Source: JANNRR01 sp031401675 (GTDB taxonomy: Bacteria; Pseudomonadota; Alphaproteobacteria; Rhodobacterales; Rhodobacteraceae). Taken from it: a stretch of DNA of 64,000 nucleotides. Positions 1 to 6,448 of this stretch are shown piece after piece. The translations under genes were made by a program, and so were the position numbers. Each line of letters opens with the position of its first letter. Within the stretch, counting starts at the first letter, position 1. Location: contig JANNRR010000150.1 in NCBI GenBank assembly GCA_031401675.1, positions 1 through 64,000 of the forward strand. The letters run 5' to 3'. The notes below the pieces were generated by a model. It worked only from the letters and a program-made list of their open reading frames with translations. It was not told the DNA's origin and made no database searches.

Positions 1-30
1 CCATGGTCACTTGGGTTTCCTTGGGTCTTC

Positions 31-120
31 AGCAAGCGTAGGGTGGGATTCATCCCACCGTCTGACATCACATCAAGCGTAAACGCCGTTTGGTGGGGTG
101 AACCCCACCCTACGCTTGCT
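31..120. repeat. Inverted pair of GGTGGG/CCCACC palindromic repeats
   Basis: Two copies of a unit beginning AGCAAGCGTAGGGTGGG lie head to head at 31-59 and 92-120, matching at all but two positions, so the stretch could fold into one long hairpin. Each copy is itself a small hairpin (GGTGGG, TTCA-type loop, CCCACC). A third related copy is at 1003-1028 and a shorter relative at 50804-50821. It looks like a dispersed REP-like or terminator-like element. The first 400 bases hold no other convincing gene. Confidence 0.7.
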
Positions 121-400
121 GACCGACACGACGAGGTTCTATCACCTTTTCCGGTGCGGGTTTTCCGGTCCTCACTACAGCGCCGAGAGTGCGAAGGACA
201 AAATAGCGCGCAAGCAATCGTCACGCAGGCCAACCTGCGAACGGTCGGCCTTGCGATGGCCCGGCGCTTCAACGACGACGTTGCAGTCCAGTATCTCGGA
301 CTCCTGCCGGGGAACGACGCAACATAGTCACGAGTATTCTTCACCTTGCGTTCTTCTTGTTTCGCTTCATACTGATGGCTCAGATTGCAGCAGGTCGTCG

Positions 401-937
401 ATGGTTGAACGGAAAGCAGTCTCGAAGCGTGTGCGCTTCGAGGTCTTCAAGCGCGATAGTTTCAAATGCCAATACTGCGGTGGAACACCACCAAAGGTGC
501 TGTTGCATATTGACCATGTTCTAGCAGTTGCGAATGGCGGCAAGAATGATGAGAGCAACCTCATCACTTCTTGCGCTGACTGCAATCTCGGCAAGTCAAG
601 CGTGTTGCTTTCCGCTGTTCCGCAAGCCGTTGAGGATCGGGCGATCCTCCTTGCTGAGCGCGAAGATCAATTGCTCGGCTACCAAAAATTGATGAAGAGT
701 CGAAAGGACAGAATCGAATCCGAAGCGCTAAAAATCCTCGACGTGGTCGATCCCTCTGAAAGCCTTTCCGACGCTGACTGGTACAGCGTACAGCGTTTTA
801 TCGAACAACTCGGCTATCACGACGTCATGCGCGCTGCCGAGATTGCCTATTCTCGCGGGCCAGATAGTCCCAAATCTCGTTTCAAATACTTCTGCGGAAT
901 CTGCCATAATTGGATTCGCGAGGGCGTGACTGGCTAA
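401..937 (+). CDS. HNH endonuclease family protein
   Basis: A 178-residue protein with an HNH/McrA-type nuclease core. The zinc pair CQYC is followed by HIDH, a conserved Asn (SNL) and a second Cys pair (CADC), the usual HNH order, so metal-dependent DNA cleavage is likely. The C-terminal half, about residues 80-178, is not recognised. The frame stays open upstream to 98, but that stretch runs through the palindromic repeat and reads as random sequence; the ATG at 401 places VRFEVFKRD near the N-terminus as in HNH relatives. Copies of the repeat lie on both sides, and the base composition is more AT-rich than the neighbours, which suggests acquisition. There is no phage or restriction partner in view, so its biological role is open. 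Confidence 0.82.
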   Translation: MVERKAVSKRVRFEVFKRDSFKCQYCGGTPPKVLLHIDHVLAVANGGKNDESNLITSCADCNLGKSSVLLSAVPQAVEDRAILLAEREDQLLGYQKLMKSRKDRIESEALKILDVVDPSESLSDADWYSVQRFIEQLGYHDVMRAAEIAYSRGPDSPKSRFKYFCGICHNWIREGVTG

Positions 938-1002
938 ACTGCCCACTTTGGCAGCGCATCGTAAAAGGCCAGTTCTGCTCGAATGACGGGGTCAAGCGCC
1001 TC

Positions 1003-1028
1003 AGCAAGTAGGGTGGGTGAAACCCACC
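1003..1028. repeat. Third copy of the GGTGGG-type palindrome
   Basis: AGCAAGTAGGGTGGGTGAAACCCACC resembles the units at 31-59 and 92-120, with a two-base shortening after AGCAAG. It lies 66 bases after the HNH stop codon, so the nuclease gene is bracketed by copies. Nothing else was found in the gap before pyrG. Confidence 0.6.
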
Positions 1029-1157
1029 ACCTTCTGCGCCGGTACGCCCGTCATTCTGCACCTTCACCGCCGCAATCGGTTAAAGTTCCGTTACCGGAAA
1101 AACCAAACACCTGCAATATCAATGCCTTGACCAACCGTCCAGATCTGGACGCCCCCT

Positions 1158-2813
1158 TCAAACCAGCCGCGATACCTCCACCGCCGCCCTTACAAAATCC
1201 CGGAACAGCGGATGCGGCGCGAACGGCTTCGATTTCAGCTCCGGATGAAACTGCACCCCGATGAACCACGGATGATCGCGGTTCTCGACGATCTCGGGCA
1301 GCCGCCCGTCTGGCGACATCCCGGAAAAGATCAGCCCGCAGCCCTCCAGCTTGTCGCGGTAGGCGATATCGACCTCATAGCGGTGCCGGTGCCGTTCCTC
1401 GATCACCGTGCTGCCGTAAATCCCGGCCACATGCGAACCGGCCGCTAGATTGGCGGTGTAGGACCCCAGCCGCATGGTGCCGCCCTTGTCGTCGCCCTGC
1501 TTGCGCTCGACCTTGTGGTTGCCCTGCACCCATTCCTTCAGATGATAAACCACCGGGGTAAAGCGCTTGGCCCCGCCGACCCGCCTGGCCTCGACATCGA
1601 ACTCCTCCGACCCTGCGGTCGGCAGATGCGCCAGATTGCGCGCCGCCTCGATCACCGCCATCTGCATGCCCAGACAAATCCCTAGGTAAGGAATGCGGTT
1701 TTCCCGCGCATATTCCGCCGCCTTGATCATGCCCTCGGTGCCGCGCTCGCCAAAGCCGCCGGGCACCAGAATGGCGTGCAGCCCTTCCAGCCAGGGCGCC
1801 GGGTCCTCGCGCTCGAAAATCTCGGCGTCGAGCCATTCCGCCTTGACCCGCACCCGGTTGGCCATGCCGCCGTGGGTCAGCGCCTCGACGATGGATTTGT
1901 AGGCATCTTCCAGCTGGGTGTATTTTCCCACGATACCGACCCGCACCTCGCCCTCGGCATGGGTCAGCCGGTCCATCACGTCGCGCCAGCGGTCCAGATT
2001 GGGGCGCGGTGCCGGGCTGATCCCGAACGCATCCAGCACCGCCTGATCCAGCCCCTCGCGGTGATAGGCCAGCGGCGCGTCATAGATGGTGGCCAGATCC
2101 GGCGCGGCAATCACCGCTTCCTTGCGCACGTTGCAGAACAGCGCGATCTTCTCGCGCTCCTTGTCCGGGATCGGATGTTCGCTCCGCAGCAGCAGCACAT
2201 CCGGCGCAATGCCGATCGAGCGCAGTTCCTTGACCGAATGCTGCGTCGGCTTGGTCTTCAGCTCGCCCGACGCGGTGATGTAAGGCAACAGCGTCAGATG
2301 CATGAAAATGCACTGCCCGCGCGGCCGGTCCTGCGAAAACTGGCGGATGGCTTCAAAGAACGGCAGTCCCTCGATATCGCCAACCGTGCCGCCGATTTCA
2401 CACAGCATGAAATCAACCTCGCCGTCGCCGATCTTGAGGAAATCCTTGATCTCGTTAGTCACGTGCGGAATGACCTGGATGGTCTTGCCGAGGTAATCTC
2501 CCCGCCGCTCTTTCTCCAGCACGTTGGAATAGACCCGCCCCGAACTGATGCTGTCCGTCCTGCGCGCCGCCACCCCGGTAAAGCGTTCGTAATGCCCGAG
2601 GTCCAGATCGGTTTCGGCACCGTCATCGGTCACGAACACCTCGCCATGCTCGAAAGGGCTCATCGTGCCGGGATCGACGTTCAGATAGGGGTCCAGCTTG
2701 CGCAACCGCACCGAAAAGCCGCGCGCCTGCAACAGCGCTCCAAGAGCGGCCGAAGCCAGCCCCTTGCCCAACGAAGAAACCACCCCGCCCGTGATGAAAA
2801 CATAGCGTGCCAT
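1158..2813 (-). CDS. pyrG: CTP synthase
   Basis: This 551-residue protein makes CTP from UTP, ATP and glutamine in the cytoplasm. The N-terminal synthetase domain opens with the characteristic FITGGVVSSLGKG and contains LDPYLNVDPGTMSP. The C-terminal class I glutamine amidotransferase domain carries the nucleophile motif GICLGMQ and a later FHPE with the catalytic His and Glu. The length is close to the usual 545. It lies downstream of secG on the same strand, an order common in alphaproteobacteria, with a gap of 253 bases that shows no gene. Confidence 0.98.
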   Translation of the reverse strand: MARYVFITGGVVSSLGKGLASAALGALLQARGFSVRLRKLDPYLNVDPGTMSPFEHGEVFVTDDGAETDLDLGHYERFTGVAARRTDSISSGRVYSNVLEKERRGDYLGKTIQVIPHVTNEIKDFLKIGDGEVDFMLCEIGGTVGDIEGLPFFEAIRQFSQDRPRGQCIFMHLTLLPYITASGELKTKPTQHSVKELRSIGIAPDVLLLRSEHPIPDKEREKIALFCNVRKEAVIAAPDLATIYDAPLAYHREGLDQAVLDAFGISPAPRPNLDRWRDVMDRLTHAEGEVRVGIVGKYTQLEDAYKSIVEALTHGGMANRVRVKAEWLDAEIFEREDPAPWLEGLHAILVPGGFGERGTEGMIKAAEYARENRIPYLGICLGMQMAVIEAARNLAHLPTAGSEEFDVEARRVGGAKRFTPVVYHLKEWVQGNHKVERKQGDDKGGTMRLGSYTANLAAGSHVAGIYGSTVIEERHRHRYEVDIAYRDKLEGCGLIFSGMSPDGRLPEIVENRDHPWFIGVQFHPELKSKPFAPHPLFRDFVRAAVEVSRLV

Positions 2814-3066
2814 GCGGTGGTGCCCCCGTGAGATTGCGGCCAGAAGCCGGAATGTGCCGCGCGATTCGACTGGGTCGGAATCGCAGCATCACGGGATTCG
2901 AGACATAGAGGAAAACGGCAGGCAACGCAACCGGACCGCAACATGATGTGGCGCGAAAAGCGCAGGCGTCAATGATTGGTGGCAACCCGGGGCAATTACT
3001 GAACTTTCACGCGAAAGGCCAAAGTCAGTCAGTTTCGCTCTGTCAGCCCCGATCCGTCAGCCCCGC

Positions 3067-3435
3067 TCAGTCAGCCTTTGGCGGTGTGGCCGGGGCATCG
3101 CCCGCTTCGGGCACCAGCAGCACATCGCCGGGCTTCAGGCCGGGCGCATCGGTGGCTGGCGCCTCGGGTGCTGTGGTTCCGATCTGGTCGGCAACCGAAT
3201 TGCCTGCCGCGTTGCGCGCCGCCAGCACCGTCAGAGTGACCGAGGTGGCGATGAAGCCGGCGGCGAAAATCCAGGTCAGTTTGCCAAGCGCGGTTGCCGC
3301 CTGCCGGCCCGACATCACGCCACCGCCGCCGCCGCCACCCATGCCAAGCCCGCCGCCCTCGGACCGCTGCAGCAGCACGACGCCGATCAGGCACAGGGCC
3401 AGAATCAGGTGGACGATCAGAATGACATTTTCCAT
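3067..3435 (-). CDS. secG: Protein translocase subunit SecG
   Basis: SecG is the small membrane subunit of the SecYEG translocon. The 122-residue product begins MENVILIVHLILALCLI (first membrane segment), followed by the family motif VLLQRSEGGGLG, an unusually long glycine run (MGGGGGGG), a second hydrophobic segment around residues 50-72, and a Pro/Ala-rich tail. The tail includes GLKPGDVLLVP and is longer than in E. coli SecG, as in other alphaproteobacterial SecG. pyrG follows on the same strand. Confidence 0.93.
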   Translation of the reverse strand: MENVILIVHLILALCLIGVVLLQRSEGGGLGMGGGGGGGVMSGRQAATALGKLTWIFAAGFIATSVTLTVLAARNAAGNSVADQIGTTAPEAPATDAPGLKPGDVLLVPEAGDAPATPPKAD

Positions 3436-3550
3436 CAGGCGCTTCCGCTACAGGGTCGGGCGGGTATCTAGGGCCTGCGCGCGCGGCCTGCAAGGGAAAG
3501 ATCAGGCCAAGGTGGCGCTGCCCCCGGCCCGCGGTGTCACATCGCGGGTC

Positions 3551-3580
3551 GATCCGGGGGTATTTTCGCCAGGAAGAAAC
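3551..3580 (+). repeat. Possible diverged copy of the CCGGCGGGGAT intergenic element
   Basis: CCGGGGGTATTTTCGCCAGGAAGAA resembles the element at 59199 and, in reverse orientation, at 6205-6235: a C/G-rich start, then GTATTTT, then an AGGAAGAA-like end. It sits in the 157-base gap between secG and the membrane protein gene, just past the stop codon of the latter. Only the general layout is conserved, so this copy is tentative. Confidence 0.35.
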
Positions 3581-3592
3581 CCGACAGGGCCG

Positions 3593-3988
3593 TCAGGTCT
3601 CGACGTCGTCGACATCGGCCTGCCCGCTCAGCCGACGGCGCACGCTGCTCCATGACAGGCCGACGCCGAGCACGACAGACAGCGCCAGAATCCCCAGCCA
3701 GATGTTCAGAGACCGGTTGGTCAGGCTGAGCACGCCCCAGTCGATCAGCACCCACAGGATCGCGCCGATCAGGGCCACGACCAGCAACATGCCGAACGCG
3801 CCGATGCTGCGCAGTGTGGCGCGCAGATAGATGCCGTAGGCCAGGGCGAGGATCAGCCCCAGCAGGACGGTCAGCGGCAGTTGCTCGGTGTAGTTTGCAC
3901 TCGCCCACCGCACGAAATTCCAGTCGGTCGGGTTGAAAGTCGCGGCCAACAGGGCAAAAGCGAAGATCCAGCGCAGCAGGAAGGGCAT
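3593..3988 (-). CDS. Small integral membrane protein (DUF6524-like)
   Basis: A 131-residue membrane protein of unknown function that begins MPFLLRWIFAFALLAATFNPTDWNF. About four hydrophobic segments can be seen (near residues 5-18, 33-50, 58-80 and 85-105), followed by a charged tail ending VDDVET. The frame remains open upstream to 4105, but the extra 39 residues are polar and unlike a signal; the ATG at 3988 puts a membrane segment at the N-terminus. The family assignment is by recall of the FNPTDWNF-type start. It is divergent from purA with 128 bases between starts. Confidence 0.75.
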   Translation of the reverse strand: MPFLLRWIFAFALLAATFNPTDWNFVRWASANYTEQLPLTVLLGLILALAYGIYLRATLRSIGAFGMLLVVALIGAILWVLIDWGVLSLTNRSLNIWLGILALSVVLGVGLSWSSVRRRLSGQADVDDVET

Positions 3989-4116
3989 CGGGGACTCCGG
4001 CTTGAGGTGGTCCTTCAGTGCCGCAAGGCCGGCGGTCTGTCCAGCGCTGCGTCGATTTGGTGGTTTCAAGCGGCGACCGGTCCCGCTATACGCGGGGCGG
4101 TTCAAAGGAGCATCGC

Positions 4117-5409
4117 ATGACCAATGTAGTCGTCGTGGGCGCGCAGTGGGGCGATGAGGGCAAGGGCAAGATCGTCGACTGGCTGTCGGAACGCGCCGAC
4201 GTCATCGTGCGGTTTCAGGGCGGACACAATGCCGGCCATACGCTGGTGATCGGCGGCGTGGTCTACAAGCTCAGCCTGTTGCCCTCGGGCATCGTGCGCA
4301 GCGGCAAGCTCAGCGTGATCGGCAACGGCGTGGTGCTGGACCCGTGGGCCCTGCTGGCCGAGATCGCGAAGCTGGCGGGACAAGGGGTGGCGGTATCGCC
4401 CGCCAATCTGATGATAGCCGAAAACACCCCGCTGATCCTGCCGCTGCATGGCGAGTTGGACCGGGCGCGCGAAGATCAGAACGCGGCCGCCAAGATCGGC
4501 ACCACCGGGCGCGGCATCGGCCCCGCGTACGAAGACAAGGTCGGCCGGCGCGCAGTCCGGGTCGCCGACCTTGCCGACCCGGCCACGCTGGAGCTGCGGC
4601 TGGACCGGCTGTTGGGGCACCATGATGCCCTGCGCCGGGGCCTCGGGCTGATGCCGGTGGACCGCGCCGCCCTGCTGGATGCCCTGAACGCCGTTGCCCC
4701 GCGGATTCTGCCCTACGCCGCTCCGGTGTGGAACGTGCTGACCGAGGCGCGCCGCGCCGGCAAGCGGATCCTGTTCGAAGGCGCGCAGGGCAGCCTGCTG
4801 GATGTCGATTTCGGCACCTATCCCTTTGTTACCTCGTCCAACACCACCGCCGGCATGGCCGCCACCGGCAGCGGCCTTGGCCCGACCGCCATCGACTTCG
4901 TGCTCGGCATCGTCAAGGCCTATACCACCCGCGTCGGCGAAGGCCCGTTCCCGACCGAGCTAATGGATGCCGACGGCGAACGGCTGGGGGCGCGCGGCCA
5001 CGAATTCGGCACCGTCACCGGGCGCAAACGCCGCTGCGGCTGGTTCGACGCAGCGCTGGTGCGGCAAACCTGCGCCACGTCCGGCGTTTCCGGCATCGCG
5101 CTGACCAAGCTGGACGTGCTGGACGGGTTTGACGCGCTGCAGATCTGCACCGGCTACCTGCTTGACGGCCAGCGGCTGGAGTATCTGCCGACCGCCGCCA
5201 ACCATCAGGCCCGCGTCACTCCGATCTACGAGACGCTGCCCGGCTGGTCAGACGTCACCGCCGGAGCGCGGTCCTGGGCCGACCTGCCCGCCGCCGCCAT
5301 CAAGTACGTGCGCCGGATCGAAGAGCTGATCCAGTGCCCGGTCGCGCTGCTGTCGACCTCGCCGGAACGCGATGATACCATCCTTGTCACCGACCCTTTC
5401 GCGGATTGA
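4117..5409 (+). CDS. purA: Adenylosuccinate synthetase
   Basis: This 430-residue enzyme condenses IMP with aspartate using GTP, the first committed step to AMP. The N-terminus has the phosphate-binding motif GAQWGDEGKGK with the catalytic Asp, then GGHNAGHT with the catalytic His. Later motifs TTGRGIGP, FEGAQG and GRKRRCGW are typical, and the length matches the family. A strong ribosome site AAAGGAG at 4104-4110 fixes the ATG at 4117 rather than the upstream in-frame starts. DUF2842 and VOC genes follow closely. Confidence 0.98.
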   Translation: MTNVVVVGAQWGDEGKGKIVDWLSERADVIVRFQGGHNAGHTLVIGGVVYKLSLLPSGIVRSGKLSVIGNGVVLDPWALLAEIAKLAGQGVAVSPANLMIAENTPLILPLHGELDRAREDQNAAAKIGTTGRGIGPAYEDKVGRRAVRVADLADPATLELRLDRLLGHHDALRRGLGLMPVDRAALLDALNAVAPRILPYAAPVWNVLTEARRAGKRILFEGAQGSLLDVDFGTYPFVTSSNTTAGMAATGSGLGPTAIDFVLGIVKAYTTRVGEGPFPTELMDADGERLGARGHEFGTVTGRKRRCGWFDAALVRQTCATSGVSGIALTKLDVLDGFDALQICTGYLLDGQRLEYLPTAANHQARVTPIYETLPGWSDVTAGARSWADLPAAAIKYVRRIEELIQCPVALLSTSPERDDTILVTDPFAD

Positions 5410-5413
5410 CCCG

Positions 5414-5665
5414 ATGAGCCTTGGCTACAAACCCCGCCGACGCCTGGCCATGCTGATCCTGGTGATCGGGTTGCCGCTCTATGTCGTTGCCGCCGTTACC
5501 GTGGTGAACTGGCTTGACCGCCCATCGTTCGGGATCGAGCTTGCGGTCTATCTGGCGCTTGGCGTGATCTGGGTGCTGCCATTTCGCGCCCTGTTCCGCG
5601 GCATCGGCCAGCCCGACCCGGCCCTGCCCCGGCCAACCCCGGGCCCGGGTGCCGCCCCGGAATGA
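5414..5665 (+). CDS. DUF2842 family membrane protein
   Basis: An 83-residue protein with two predicted membrane helices (about residues 10-30 and 42-60) and a Pro-rich tail. The start MSLGYKPRRRLAMLILVIGLPLY is typical of DUF2842, a small alphaproteobacterial family of unknown function. The ATG lies four bases after the purA stop. The stop overlaps the start of the next gene as ATGA, so purA, this gene and the VOC gene probably form one transcript. Confidence 0.88.
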   Translation: MSLGYKPRRRLAMLILVIGLPLYVVAAVTVVNWLDRPSFGIELAVYLALGVIWVLPFRALFRGIGQPDPALPRPTPGPGAAPE

Positions 5666-6117
5666 ATTCGGATACAGCAAAGCAGATGTCGACCCCGCCC
5701 TTTACCTTGACCGGCATCGACCATGTGGTGTTTCTGGTCGACGACATGGCGCGCGCGCTTGGCTTCTATCACGGCGTGCTCGGTTGCCAGCCCGGCTACA
5801 GCTATCCCGCACTTGGCATGGAACAGGTCTGGGCCGGCTCGGCGCTGATCGTGCTCTGGGATGTCACCCACCCCGGTGCAGCCCGGGCGCTGCCGCCCGT
5901 CGCGGGCGGGCGCAATGTCGATCACGTCTGCATCGCCACCAGCCCGATCGACCCGGCAGCCCTGCGAACCCATCTGGCCGCGCACGGCGTGCCGATCGAG
6001 GACGAGGCGCAGCACGGCGGCGCGCGCGGGGTCGGCCATTCGTTCTACATCCGCGATCCGTTCGGCAACCGGCTGGAGATCAAGGGGCCGGCCCAGTATC
6101 CCGACGGACGCGGCTGA
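5662..6117 (+). CDS. VOC (glyoxalase/bleomycin-resistance) family protein
   Basis: A 151-residue protein of the vicinal oxygen chelate fold. It shows the paired beta-alpha-beta pattern, with IDHVVFLVDDMARALGFYH in the first half and VDHVCIATSP, then YIRDPFGNRLEIKG, in the second. The metal ligand pattern H...E is plausible (His of DHV, Glu of LEIK). The substrate cannot be told from the sequence; relatives include glyoxalase I, dioxygenases and resistance proteins. Its ATG overlaps the stop of the DUF2842 gene. Confidence 0.85.
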   Translation: MNSDTAKQMSTPPFTLTGIDHVVFLVDDMARALGFYHGVLGCQPGYSYPALGMEQVWAGSALIVLWDVTHPGAARALPPVAGGRNVDHVCIATSPIDPAALRTHLAAHGVPIEDEAQHGGARGVGHSFYIRDPFGNRLEIKGPAQYPDGRG

Positions 6118-6448
6118 GGCGCATCCGGCACTCCGGATGATCCTGCCGCCACCGCCCCGACCGCCACCACCCCAGCCGCCGCGCCGGCCGCTACCCCCGT
6201 CGTTTCTTTATTCTCCAAGTATCCCCGCCGGAGGCTGCCGGCCGCACCGCCGGACCGCCGGTTGAAACTCGGCCGGGTTGCAGGAAACCTGAACCGGAAA
6301 ACCTGAACAACCCGACGGTTCCTGCGCCTTTCGCACCGCCCTTTGGGTCGACGTGCAACGGCAAGCCGCGCCGGCCCGGCCCGCAAAATGAAAACGGCGG
6401 AGCAGTCCTTGAACCGCTCCGCCCTGCACTCGTAAGAACAAACCGGGG
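6118..6448. other. Convergent intergenic region with one dispersed element
   Basis: This 331-base gap separates the ends of the VOC gene (+) and the large acidic protein (-). It holds a reverse-oriented copy of the GCCTCCGGCGGGGAT element at 6205-6235, with an AT-rich flank CTTTATTCTCC, and a Pro-codon-like CCNCCN run. No gene or RNA was recognised. Confidence 0.5.
6205..6235 (-). repeat. Dispersed element with core GCCTCCGGCGGGGAT
   Basis: Read on the minus strand it is GCCTCCGGCGGGGAT followed by ACTTGGAGAATAAAG. The same 15-base core occurs exactly at 59199 and 63791. Such sequences are, from memory, common between genes in Rhodobacteraceae; no function is assigned here. Confidence 0.6.

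Noticed and set aside
98..400. N-terminal extension of the HNH protein
   Set aside because: It runs through the palindromic repeat and has no family similarity; ATG 401 fits the domain.
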